Of a stretch of 64,000 bases of DNA, positions 43,246 to 52,040 are shown one piece after another. Numbering within the stretch: the stretch's first letter is position 1; each line of letters starts with the position of its first letter. Origin of the DNA: an uncultured Marinobacterium sp. (GTDB lineage: Bacteria > Pseudomonadota > Gammaproteobacteria > Pseudomonadales > Balneatricaceae); NCBI GenBank assembly GCA_947501565.1, contig CANMWJ010000002.1, positions 124,001 to 188,000 on the forward strand. Direction: 5' to 3'. A program made the position numbers and the translations under genes. Below the pieces are notes generated by a model. That model made no database searches, was not told the DNA's origin, and saw nothing but the letters and a program-made list of their open reading frames with translations.

Positions 43246-44451
43246 ATGAAACTGAATAAGTTGACCGTTGCAGTACTGGCGGCGAGTGCAATCACCTCTG
43301 GACAGGTAGTAGCTGCTGAAACGGAAAACGCATGGAAGGTGGACCTTGATCTGCGCACCTTCTACATGAACCGTGACTTTGACGCCGGTATCCCGGATAC
43401 CATCGCTGCAGGCCAGGCGTTCCGCGCCGGTTTCCAGTCCCCGCTGTGGGGCGACATGATCGGTGTTGATGCGTCCGTGGTGCACGTTGCGAAGCTGGAA
43501 GGGGACAAGACTGTAAACTCCTCCGACGTGCTGACCCCAAGCGGCGACGGCTACACCACGCTGGAGCAGGCGTACCTGAAGATCAAACCGACCGACAACC
43601 TGAACATCCGTGCCGGTCGCATGATCCTGATGACCCCGCTGCTGAACGACCTGACCTCCCGTATCTCCGCGCCAAGCACCCAGGCGATCCACGCGACGGC
43701 TAAGTTTGGTAACGGTGAGCTGTACGCGATCTACTCCGACAAGGCGTCGATGAACAACAGTGAAGACTTCAAAACGTACAGCGCCAACGGCGAAGAGTAC
43801 GACGTAGTCTCTCTGGGTGGTACCTACAAGTTCGGTAACGGTCTGAGCACTCACGTGCAGTACGGTGTGGCAGAGGACTACCAGAAGCAGACCTACATCA
43901 ACCTGAACTACCCAATGCAGCTGGGTAGCTACGACCTGATGCTGGATCTGACCCATATGCGTGGTGAAGACGATGGTGCCCTGTACGGCAGTGACTACGA
44001 CAGTAACCTGACCGGCCTGACCGCGCGTCTGTCCAAGGGTAACCTGGCGTACACCCTGGCGTACCAGACCGTTGGTGGCGACAATGCGTACGACCAGAAG
44101 TGGGGCGGGGCAGACAACACTCAGTTCTTCACCTGGGGTGCGGTACAGCTGCTGGACTTTAACGCTAAGGACGAGCAGTCCCTGCAGGCGCGTATCGACT
44201 ACAAAGTACCATCTATCCCGGGTTTGAACCTGATGGCGCGTCACACCGAAAGCTGGGATATCGACCACAGCGGCGGTGACGACGGCAAGCGTCACGAAAC
44301 CAACTTTGACGTGAAATACACCCTGCAGGATGGCGCAGCCAAAGGTATGAACCTGCGTCTGCGTGTTGCACAAGCGGACGGCGATGCGGCGGTTGTACCA
44401 CGCATCAACGACATCCGTTTCATCGTGGATTACAAAGTTAACTTGCTGTAA
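43246..44451 (+). CDS. Outer-membrane porin, OprD-like
   Basis: 401 residues. Signal peptide MKLNKLTVAVLAASAITSGQ-VVAAE; then a 16-18-strand barrel pattern with alternating aromatic girdles, and a C-terminal strand FIVDYKVNLL (without the usual final Phe). FYMNRDFDAGIPDTIAAGQA, FRAGFQSPLWGDMIGVD and LKIKPTDNLNIRAGRMILM resemble OprD-family porins, which carry amino acids and small acids. Its place after the aromatic ABC genes points to the same substrates. A strong terminator lies about 200 nt downstream. Confidence 0.85.
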   Translation: MKLNKLTVAVLAASAITSGQVVAAETENAWKVDLDLRTFYMNRDFDAGIPDTIAAGQAFRAGFQSPLWGDMIGVDASVVHVAKLEGDKTVNSSDVLTPSGDGYTTLEQAYLKIKPTDNLNIRAGRMILMTPLLNDLTSRISAPSTQAIHATAKFGNGELYAIYSDKASMNNSEDFKTYSANGEEYDVVSLGGTYKFGNGLSTHVQYGVAEDYQKQTYINLNYPMQLGSYDLMLDLTHMRGEDDGALYGSDYDSNLTGLTARLSKGNLAYTLAYQTVGGDNAYDQKWGGADNTQFFTWGAVQLLDFNAKDEQSLQARIDYKVPSIPGLNLMARHTESWDIDHSGGDDGKRHETNFDVKYTLQDGAAKGMNLRLRVAQADGDAAVVPRINDIRFIVDYKVNLL

Positions 44452-44652
44452 TCCCCGCGCTACTTTTGTTCCATTTGTTCCATCCGACGGCTTCCGATCG
44501 TGAAGCCGTCCCTCACTGGTTTCTCAGGGAGTCCGGTACGGGTCATCAGGCGTAGGAGCCTGTGCCGGGCGTCCTCAACGGCGCTATTGTGAAACCCCTT
44601 CGGTGCATAGCGTCGCCTGGCCGTGGTTTTGATTTTATCGTAACCGCGTTTT
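44452..44652 (+). ncRNA. Multi-hairpin 3' region of the porin transcript
   Basis: Between the porin stop and its terminator lie a perfect hairpin GACGGCTTC/GAAGCCGTC (44486-44510), CAGGC/GCCTG (44547-44562) and GCGCTAT/ATAGCGT (44581 to about 44612). No reading frame. This is the shape of a 3'-UTR small RNA, but nothing proves it is one. Confidence 0.35.
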
Positions 44653-44680
44653 GGCGGAGGTTCGGGCCTCCGCCTTTTTT
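44653..44680 (+). terminator. Terminator after the porin gene
   Basis: GGCGGAGG pairs with CCTCCGCC around a short loop, then TTTTTT. Confidence 0.93.
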
Positions 44681-44919
44681 ACTTCAGTCGCTCGATAGCT
44701 ATAAGTTATTACACGTAGCGTGAGATATTAATGTGCGTCATTAGTGGAGTATGCTGTCTGTAATATGTTCATTATTGCAATTATAAGTTTGCAACTTCCT
44801 CGCATTCGCTTCGTTATTCTGTCTGCTATTTCAGTTCTGGATTTTCCACTTATCGCTTACTGCGCTTTCCTATAAAATGCTCATCTTTGAATTTGCGTAA
44901 CTTGGTCAAGCTTCGAAAA
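44681..44919. other. AT-rich gap before the restriction-modification genes
   Basis: About 240 bp, clearly more AT-rich than both sides. No gene or clear promoter motif. The change of composition fits a transferred R-M pair. Confidence 0.5.
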
Positions 44920-45969
44920 ATGTATACATCACTAGAACTTTGCGCTGGTGCTGGCGGACAAGCTGTTGGTCTCGAAAGAGCTGGCTTCGTTCATATGGCG
45001 CTGGTTGACTACGAACCTCCAGCGTGTAAAACGTTGCGGCTTAACCGCCCGGAGTGGAACGTAATCGAAGCAGACCTGAACCAGTTCAGTGCGACAGAAT
45101 ACTGCAACATGATCGATTTGGTTGCCGGTGGCGTGCCTTGTCCACCATTTTCTAAAGCCGGTAAGCAGCTGGGTAGCGATGACGAGCGTGACCTGTTCCC
45201 GGCAGCTATTCGTATCGTGCGTGAAACCATGCCGCGTGCGATCATGATTGAGAATGTATCAGGCCTGCTGGACGCCAAGTTTGATGACTATCGTGCAGAG
45301 ATTGCAGAAGAGTTTCAGGCGATGGGCTATCACGTTGAATTTAAGCTACTGAATGCATCTGATTTTGGGGTTCCCCAGTTGAGGCCTCGTGTGATCATGG
45401 TGGGGTTACCCAAAGCGTTGTTCCATCACTTCGTATGGCCGCAACCTCAGCTGATTCCGCCGCCTACCGTAGGTGAAGCATTAGTTGATCTTATGGCCGC
45501 GGGTGGCTGGCCACTGGCAGAGCAGTGGGCAGCACGGGCAAACAAGATTGCACCAACGCTGGTTGGAGGTTCTAAGAAACACGGGGGGCCGGACTTGGGC
45601 CCTACTAGGGCGAAACGTGCCTGGGCTGAGTTGGGTGTAAACGGACATCTGTTGAAAGACGAGCCACCGTCACCAGACTTCACAGGTAAAGAAGGCTTCG
45701 AAGATATGCCTTACCTTACTGTCCGGATGGCCGCACGTATTCAAGGATTTCCCGATGACTGGCAGTTCTTCGGTCGTAAGACCGCTGCCTATCGACAGGT
45801 TGGGAATGCGTTTCCGGCGCCAGTTTCTGAAGCCGTAGGTAGGCAGATATACGCTGCACTTGAATCTATCGACAACGTGAAGCGGCAAATGGGCCGCGAA
45901 GCGCGTCGTCTAAGACGGATTCACCAAGAACGTGAAAATCAACAAAATGAAAACAGGGAAGTTGCTTAA
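44920..45969 (+). CDS. Type II DNA (cytosine-5) methyltransferase
   Basis: 349 residues. C5-methyltransferase motifs: I (LELCAGAGGQAVGLERAGF), IV with catalytic Cys74 (GGVPCPPFSKAG), VI (IMIENV), VIII (QLRPRVI) and X (YRQVGNAFPAPV). The target-recognition region lies between about residues 180 and 270. It methylates cytosine so that the paired nuclease does not cut; by the nuclease type, GCCGGC is the likely site. ATG at 44920 (an upstream TTG is open). The stop overlaps the nuclease ATG by 1 nt (TAATG). Confidence 0.93.
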   Translation: MYTSLELCAGAGGQAVGLERAGFVHMALVDYEPPACKTLRLNRPEWNVIEADLNQFSATEYCNMIDLVAGGVPCPPFSKAGKQLGSDDERDLFPAAIRIVRETMPRAIMIENVSGLLDAKFDDYRAEIAEEFQAMGYHVEFKLLNASDFGVPQLRPRVIMVGLPKALFHHFVWPQPQLIPPPTVGEALVDLMAAGGWPLAEQWAARANKIAPTLVGGSKKHGGPDLGPTRAKRAWAELGVNGHLLKDEPPSPDFTGKEGFEDMPYLTVRMAARIQGFPDDWQFFGRKTAAYRQVGNAFPAPVSEAVGRQIYAALESIDNVKRQMGREARRLRRIHQERENQQNENREVA

Positions 45970-46844
45970 TGGCACTGATATCAGAGCAAAGGAAGGCCTT
46001 TCATCGCAATTTACTCGAAGGCGGTGTACTGAATCTCAGTAAAGACGACATTGTGAGCAATGCCGATAAAAGCTCCAAACCAAGTCGCGAGATAGGCAAA
46101 GCACTTGCTGAAAAAGTGGCGGCTTCATCTGGAGCAGAATTGAGCTCCGGCCTAAAGCAAAAGGGGCAGAGCTTAGGGAAAGCGTTTGAGGTCGCATGTA
46201 ATGCGTTCTTACTAGGTACCTTTACCAAATTATCCCACCTAAGACCCGGTCGCTGGGAAATGGGTACCATCGGAGGGCGTGGAGGAGAGGCGATCGCCGT
46301 CTACGAGCAGTTTACCCATCTTCGCCATCTCAGGGAGCTCACTGAAGAGCATCAATCCCTTCAGGCATCTTTGGGAAACGGTTATACCATTACCCCAGAT
46401 GTTGTGATCAGCCGAAACCTAGAACAGGATGAAGCAATCAACCAAGATGAAGCGATTGTTGATCACGAGACGGCTTTAGCAGCAGCCCTGCGTATGCGGG
46501 ATGACAACACCAGCTCGTTGATGCATGCCAGTGTATCTTGCAAATGGACGTTACGAAGCGATCGGGCACAGAACGCACGTACCGAGGCGCTTAACCTTAT
46601 CCGCAACCGTAAAGGTCGCGTACCTCATATCGTCATCGTGACAGCAGAACCTACACCAGGGCGTATAGCCTCGATTGCGCTGGGTACTGGTGATATCGAT
46701 TGCGTCTACCATTTCGCGCTCTACGAACTTAAAGAGACGTTGGAAGAGCAGGGCAAAGAAGATTCTCTTGATCTGCTAAACGTGATGATTGAAGGCAAGC
46801 GTTTGAAAGATATCTCTGACTTGCCGTTAGATCTGTGCGTTTAA
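45969..46844 (+). CDS. Type II restriction endonuclease, NgoMIV/Cfr10I-like
   Basis: 291 residues. The active-site pattern of the NgoMIV-Cfr10I group is present: Asp144 (TITPDVVI), Lys192 (SVSCKWTLRSDRAQNAR) and Glu206, with Lys-Glu 14 residues apart as in NgoMIV, and the RSDR stretch that reads CCGG. It cuts unmethylated DNA as a tetramer or dimer in known members. The site GCCGGC is inferred from the family. Adjacent methyltransferase confirms an R-M pair. No controller protein gene is seen. Confidence 0.88.
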   Translation: MALISEQRKAFHRNLLEGGVLNLSKDDIVSNADKSSKPSREIGKALAEKVAASSGAELSSGLKQKGQSLGKAFEVACNAFLLGTFTKLSHLRPGRWEMGTIGGRGGEAIAVYEQFTHLRHLRELTEEHQSLQASLGNGYTITPDVVISRNLEQDEAINQDEAIVDHETALAAALRMRDDNTSSLMHASVSCKWTLRSDRAQNARTEALNLIRNRKGRVPHIVIVTAEPTPGRIASIALGTGDIDCVYHFALYELKETLEEQGKEDSLDLLNVMIEGKRLKDISDLPLDLCV

Positions 46845-46961
46845 TAAATTAGTACGTCTTTGAGTCTAGATCGAAATATTTGCTTTAGCTGACCATTACC
46901 ATATGCGGCAGTCTTATATTTGCCACTAGCAACGGTCGCTCTTAAATATGGTGAAAGGAGT

Positions 46962-47183
46962 TTAATCCCCTTTATACCTTGCCGCACTAATAATCGCCGC
47001 CAAGTGGAAAATCGCTGCAATTACCGCAGGGAAGATAAGAAAATAGGTTGCGTAGCCAGCGGCGGTAACCGCAAAGAACATCAGCGCCAGTAGGATGCGG
47101 CCCTGTACCAGATGGCCGAGTCCCGGAATAAATACGTTACAGAGTGCGGCGATAACGTTACCTGCACTGCCTTTATTACTCAT
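46962..47183 (-). CDS. Small TM2-like membrane protein
   Basis: 73 residues. The start at 47183 follows GGAGGATCATTG. Two to three hydrophobic segments with a short loop FIPGLGHLVQGRILLAL, which has the P-G-x-G-x-x-x-x-G-R pattern of TM2-like proteins. It is probably an inner-membrane protein; no function known. The frame is open upstream, but only the chosen start has a ribosome site. Confidence 0.65.
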   Translation of the reverse strand: MSNKGSAGNVIAALCNVFIPGLGHLVQGRILLALMFFAVTAAGYATYFLIFPAVIAAIFHLAAIISAARYKGD

Positions 47184-47562
47184 CAATGATCCTCCAAATT
47201 TGATCTGATGCTCGTTGCATTGTGCCTGATCAGCGATGATCTTACAGCAACCTTTCCATATATCTTTGGGCGTCCTGCTCGTTTTCAAGTCATTGTATAA
47301 CCAGAACTCTTTCCAGATTCGGCTCCAAACTACGGAAGCAGAAGAACGCCAATTGTGCCACTTTTCTTACGGGCGACTTTGGCCGCATAGATACCTTGAT
47401 GGGCTGCGGTAAGATCAAAGGTAGCCGGGTGCTATTACGGTTGTATGGCGTTTGGGCTAGTGTGAAAAACTTGAAGGAAGCACGGCGCACAGGAAGTGTG
47501 TCGGTATCAGGGAAGTTAACGGATACGCGGATGTATCCAAAAAAATCAGAGGGATTTGAGAT
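47184..47562. other. Gene-free gap
   Basis: 379 bp between two divergent small genes. Reading frames here are either shadows of the 47563 gene on the other strand or lack ribosome sites. I see no repeat or RNA element. Confidence 0.5.
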
Positions 47563-48120
47563 ATGCGTATTATCGCAGTGTTGCTGGTGTTCTATTGCCA
47601 GTTGGTCGCCGCTGAGCGGTTGGAAACCCGTTGGTTGCTCGAAGGGCGGCTGAGTATCGATCTGCCGTCTAGTTTTACGGTGATGCCGGAATCGATGGCG
47701 CGAATTAAGTACCCCGGTCACCGCCGACCCGCCGAGGTGTATAGCACTTCCGACGGTGCGGTGAGTTTTGCCTTCAATTACACCCAAACTGAGATAACAG
47801 AGGCTGAGATCGAGGACGCCCATCGGGCGCTGTCCGGTTCATTCAGACATGCCTATCCGAATGCTGAGTGGTATCGCAGCGGTGTGTATGAACAGTCCGG
47901 AATACCCGTGTTTATTCTGGAGCTGACAACGCCTGCCCGAGATTCCCGAATCCATAACCTGATGATGGGGATGCCGCTGGATGGTCGGCTGTTGCTGATC
48001 GCGTTCAATACCACGGTGGAACAGCGTGACCGCTGGCTTAAAGCGGGGCACGCCGCGATGCAATCGATCAGAGTGTTACAGAAGATGTCTGGTAATGATA
48101 AAGACCAGATCGATGGATAG
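47563..48120 (+). CDS. Exported protein of unknown function
   Basis: 185 residues. Signal peptide MRIIAVLLVFYCQLVAA; mature part with LSIDLPSSFTVMPESMARIK and SFAFNYTQTEITEAEIEDAH, then VFILELTTPARDSRIHNLMM. The beta-rich pattern recalls lipid- or stress-related small exported proteins, but I cannot give a family. The next gene starts 27 bp downstream. Confidence 0.68.
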   Translation: MRIIAVLLVFYCQLVAAERLETRWLLEGRLSIDLPSSFTVMPESMARIKYPGHRRPAEVYSTSDGAVSFAFNYTQTEITEAEIEDAHRALSGSFRHAYPNAEWYRSGVYEQSGIPVFILELTTPARDSRIHNLMMGMPLDGRLLLIAFNTTVEQRDRWLKAGHAAMQSIRVLQKMSGNDKDQIDG

Positions 48121-48146
48121 TGTTTCAACACAGGGATTGTTGCTGC

Positions 48147-48707
48147 ATGTTTGGTGTTTTTGATCAACGAAAAGATCTGCCTTATGGGGTGGTTCTAACC
48201 ATTAACGCACCGCTGCAACCGATGCAGCGTGTGGCGCTATTCGAAGATCCGCTGGATCAGATGTTACGCCACAACGGGTATGGGGTGGTGGCTGGCGGCA
48301 CGACCGCCCTCAATCCTGGCGGGGATGTTGCGCGAACGGAGATCGAGTTGAGCCTCGTTGAAGCAACCGACCTGGTGCTTTCCGAGATTAAACAGAAGCT
48401 GGAAGCGTTGGGGATACCGGTCGGGTCCAGGATGCGGTGTTTAGCCGGTGAGTTCTCCATTGAGATCGGTGTCTTTGAGGGTATAACGCTGTATCTGCGG
48501 GAGTGTGAGGTCGGTGCCCAGTTTGTCTGTGATGGTTTGAATAACCTGCTGCAAGAGAGTGGGCGGGTATTCGGTTTTAAGGATGATCTGCCGGAGTCGG
48601 TGTTTTATCTCTACGGTAGCTGCGAGCTGAGTCTGCGTAGAAGCGTTCTTAATTTCCTGCAATGTCATGGGTTGCGCGATAAAGCACGGATCGGTGTGAT
48701 CAATTGA
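48147..48707 (+). CDS. Cytoplasmic protein of unknown function
   Basis: 186 residues, no signal or membrane segment. MFGVFDQRKDLPYGVVLTIN, then YGVVAGGTTALNPGGDVART. The GGTTALNPGGDVARTEIELSL stretch is glycine-rich but not a P-loop. The ATG at 48147 is the best placed of a few; GGGA lies 11 nt upstream. Not recognised. It may form an operon with the preceding exported protein. Confidence 0.6.
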   Translation: MFGVFDQRKDLPYGVVLTINAPLQPMQRVALFEDPLDQMLRHNGYGVVAGGTTALNPGGDVARTEIELSLVEATDLVLSEIKQKLEALGIPVGSRMRCLAGEFSIEIGVFEGITLYLRECEVGAQFVCDGLNNLLQESGRVFGFKDDLPESVFYLYGSCELSLRRSVLNFLQCHGLRDKARIGVIN

Positions 48708-48875
48708 TCGTGGTTGTTGCCGATCTGGCCGTGATATTTTGCTTTTACAGCGAGCCTGAGTATTGCGTTAAGAAAAAATACATTAGTACGTATTCCGTAC
48801 TAATTGTATCTAATGGCGGCAGTTATAGGCTGGCGAGTAAAGAGACAAAAACGGATTTAAACAGGAAGAGTCGTC

Positions 48876-49475
48876 ATGAAAGGTCTGAACTATATTCTGG
48901 GTGGCGTGGCTGTTGTTGCTTTAACGGGCTGTGCCAACCTGAATCAGCTAACGGAAACTCAGTCGGCTGGGGTGGATGTCGAGGGTGTTGAGAGTGCCGG
49001 ATGCCCGGGCGATACGGATTTGCCGAACGGATTGGTCGGTAAGCTTCAGCCGGTTGAAGCGCCGGAGCTGTTGCGGTCTGCATTGGGCGAACCGGAAAAG
49101 GGCAAGCTCTGTCAGGGACAGGTCTATCAGGCAAAAGCGGATACCCAGATCACCCTTTATCGTGCCTGGAACAGCACCAATCCCTATAGCCAGATGGGCA
49201 AGTGGTGGGCGGCACACAGTCCGGAAGGCAAAGTGGCGCAGTACCGGGCGGATTACGAGATCTGCTACCAGTGGTCGCCGCTGGATAAACTCACCCGCTG
49301 TACGTTGGCTGCGGGGGCGAAAGTGGTGATCGGTACAGGACAGAGCGCCAAATGCTCAGAATACCTGACCTATCCGGCCTCGGAGGCAAAACAGGTGTAT
49401 ATCGAAAATGCGTCTGAGGTGCTTTCCGCGTGCAGCAGCTACGACGCCAGTTTCAGCTGGAAGGCGGAGCAATGA
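48876..49475 (+). CDS. Lipoprotein of unknown function
   Basis: 199 residues. Signal peptide with lipobox ALTGC, the lipidated Cys at 19; AGGAAG before the ATG. The mature part has six more cysteines (CPGD, KLCQG, EICYQW, TRCTL, AKCSEY, SACSSY), enough for three disulphides, and aromatic-rich strands (YRAWNSTNPYSQMGKWW). No known family comes to mind. It is alone between a gap and the sensor gene. Confidence 0.7.
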   Translation: MKGLNYILGGVAVVALTGCANLNQLTETQSAGVDVEGVESAGCPGDTDLPNGLVGKLQPVEAPELLRSALGEPEKGKLCQGQVYQAKADTQITLYRAWNSTNPYSQMGKWWAAHSPEGKVAQYRADYEICYQWSPLDKLTRCTLAAGAKVVIGTGQSAKCSEYLTYPASEAKQVYIENASEVLSACSSYDASFSWKAEQ

Positions 49476-49725
49476 GCAGACTGGTTCTGGTTTATCAGGG
49501 TGCTAAGAATTAAAACGACTGCAGGTTATTGGCGGGGACAAGGTCTATGGTCCTGTTTTTACAGATAAATAGGACTAAATAGACCTTTAGCATGGAGGGT
49601 CTTTGCCGAGATAAAGTAATATAGGAGCTACATTTTTAAACTTATCCGTGCTAAACAGGCATAAAGCTCACAGATAAGAATAAGAATAACCAGATCGCGG
49701 CATAGATATGCCCTAAGCGGGTGAG

Positions 49726-52035
49726 ATGGATACAGGCAGTTTTACAGCACTTCTAAACAACGCAGTTCTGTTGTTAGCGCTTGGTGTTATCTACGATGCG
49801 CTCAGCCTTCATACAATCAAAAACAAACTTCTGCGTGACTCTTTCTCCGGTGTTCTTGTCGGTATCATTGCTATTGCGGTGATGTCCACACCGTGGGAAC
49901 TCAAACCTGGTGTCTTCTTCGACACGCGCTGGATACTGCTCAGTCTCTGTGGTCTCTTCTTCAGTTGGCGTACAACGCTGATCGCGGTGGTTATCGCGGT
50001 TGCCTACCGTTTCTATCAGGGCGGTGGCGGTATGTACGTTGGCTCCCTTGTAATTGTCTCCACCTCGCTGGTGGGTGTCTTCTGGCGTCGGTACAGTAAA
50101 AAACACAAACTGGTTCACGCCTGGTGGCGTCTCTACCTGTTCGGTATCGCGGTGCAGGTGACAATGCTTGCCTGCATGTTGCTGATGCCCGCCGACCTGC
50201 GCTGGAAGATCATTGAGATGGTTGCGGTGCCGATGCTGTTGATCTATCCGGTCGGTACCACCTTGCTAGGATTGATTCTGCGTCGGCAGGCGGATCGTCG
50301 TGCTGCGGAGAAAGCGTTGCTGGAGAGCGACCGTATTCTTAACCGTGAGCGTGGTCTGCTGCGCGGTTTGATCGACGCGATCCCTGATCTCGTTTTCGTG
50401 AAGAGCACCGACAGCGAATATCTTGGATGTAACAAGGCGTTCGAGAAATTCACCGCCTCCACCGAAGCAGAGATTCAGGGTAAAAAGGATATCGATCTGT
50501 TTGGTAAAGAGACGGCGGAGTTTGTTCGACGTAAAGATCTTGAAGCGCTGGAATCCGGTAAACCTCAGACCTATGAGTGTCAGTCTGCCTACCCGGATGG
50601 TCGTGAGGTGTGGCTGGATGTGTACAAGGCGCCATTTTATGGTCTCGACGGCACACTTCATGGCGTGATGGGGATCAGCCGCGATATCACCTCCAAACGC
50701 GCAGCGGACGAATTGATCTGGCGTCAGGCCAACTTTGACGCGCTGACCAGCCTGCCCAACCGCAATATGATGCGTGACCGCATGGAGCAGGAGATGAAAA
50801 AGGTGCATCGCACCCATCAGAAGATGGCGCTGATGTTCCTGGATCTGGACCGCTTTAAAGAGGTGAACGATACCTTGGGCCACGATACCGGTGACCTGCT
50901 GCTGATGGAGGCCGCCCACCGACTCACCCGTGCTGTGCGTGACACGGACACCATCGCCCGTCAGGGAGGTGATGAGTTTACGATCATTCTTGGTGAGCTG
51001 GACGACACCGATCACGTAGAGCGGGTCGCAAATAACGTACTCAGCACGCTGTCTGAACCGTTTGAGCTGGGTAACGAGGTTACCTATATCTCGGCCAGTA
51101 TCGGCGTCACTTTCTATCCTGATGATGGCACCGAGATCGATGCACTACTGAAAAATGCCGATCAGGCGATGTACGCGGCTAAAGAGCAGGGTCGTAATCG
51201 CTGTACGTATTTCACCCCGTCTATGCAGGCCTCTGCACTCAACCGTATGCAGCTGGGTAAGGATCTGCGCCATGCGTTAAGCGACAACCAGCTGTTTATG
51301 AACTATCAGCCGATTGTTGAACTGGCGAGCGGCGACATCTACAAAGCAGAAGCGCTGCTACGTTGGAAACACCCGGAACGTGGCTTGGTAAGTCCGGTTG
51401 AATTTATCCCAATCGCGGAAGATACCGGCAAAATCGTCGATATTGGTAACTGGATATTTCAGCATGTTGCGGAGCAAGCGAAGGTCTGGCGCAGCGAATT
51501 GCACCCGGCATTCCAGGTCAGTGTGAATGCATCGCCCGTGCAGTTCCGGGAGGAGAGCTGTCGTCCGCAGGACTGGATTCAGTGCCTGCGCGACCTGAAC
51601 ATGAGCGGTGAGGCGATCAGCGTCGAGATTACCGAAGGTCTGCTGATGGAAACCTCTGATGAGGTGCGCGATAAGCTGTTTGTGTTCCGTGATGCCAATA
51701 TCCAGGTATCGCTGGATGACTTCGGTACCGGTTACTCCTCACTGGCGTACCTACGCCGCTTTGATATTGATTACCTTAAAATCGATAAGGCGTTCGTAAA
51801 CAACCTGACCTCTGACTCGGACGATATGGCGTTGTGTGAAGCGATCATTGTGATGGCGCATAAGCTGGGTATCAAAGTGATCGCTGAGGGGATTGAAACC
51901 CAGGAGCAGTGCGACCTGCTAACGGCTGTTGGTTGCGACTATGGACAGGGTTACTTCTTCGCCAAACCGCTGGATGCAGATGCATTTGAGCAGCTCTGTC
52001 GTGAAGGGGTGACGTTGAGCGGTGCTCCAGCCTGA
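49726..52035 (+). CDS. 5TMR-LYT / PAS / GGDEF-EAL c-di-GMP sensor protein
   Basis: 769 residues. About six N-terminal membrane helices (residues 8-190) of the 5TM-LYT type, a PAS domain (GLIDAIPDLVFVKSTDSEYLG, then VWLDVYKAPFYGLDG and GISRDITSKR), GGDEF (FDALTSLPNRN; RQGGDEF) and EAL (KAEALLRW; DDFGTGYSSLAYL; EGIET). Both enzyme sites look intact. It probably senses a small ligand or cell-envelope state. No operon partner: the RND exporter is on the other strand and converges. Confidence 0.92.
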   Translation: MDTGSFTALLNNAVLLLALGVIYDALSLHTIKNKLLRDSFSGVLVGIIAIAVMSTPWELKPGVFFDTRWILLSLCGLFFSWRTTLIAVVIAVAYRFYQGGGGMYVGSLVIVSTSLVGVFWRRYSKKHKLVHAWWRLYLFGIAVQVTMLACMLLMPADLRWKIIEMVAVPMLLIYPVGTTLLGLILRRQADRRAAEKALLESDRILNRERGLLRGLIDAIPDLVFVKSTDSEYLGCNKAFEKFTASTEAEIQGKKDIDLFGKETAEFVRRKDLEALESGKPQTYECQSAYPDGREVWLDVYKAPFYGLDGTLHGVMGISRDITSKRAADELIWRQANFDALTSLPNRNMMRDRMEQEMKKVHRTHQKMALMFLDLDRFKEVNDTLGHDTGDLLLMEAAHRLTRAVRDTDTIARQGGDEFTIILGELDDTDHVERVANNVLSTLSEPFELGNEVTYISASIGVTFYPDDGTEIDALLKNADQAMYAAKEQGRNRCTYFTPSMQASALNRMQLGKDLRHALSDNQLFMNYQPIVELASGDIYKAEALLRWKHPERGLVSPVEFIPIAEDTGKIVDIGNWIFQHVAEQAKVWRSELHPAFQVSVNASPVQFREESCRPQDWIQCLRDLNMSGEAISVEITEGLLMETSDEVRDKLFVFRDANIQVSLDDFGTGYSSLAYLRRFDIDYLKIDKAFVNNLTSDSDDMALCEAIIVMAHKLGIKVIAEGIETQEQCDLLTAVGCDYGQGYFFAKPLDADAFEQLCREGVTLSGAPA

Positions 52036-52040
52036 ATATT

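Noticed and set aside
47290-47823. 177-codon minus-strand frame
   Set aside because: It is largely antisense to the exported protein gene at 47563, which has a signal peptide and better coding character.
48704-48991. 95-codon plus-strand frame
   Set aside because: Overlaps the lipoprotein gene start in another frame and has no ribosome site.
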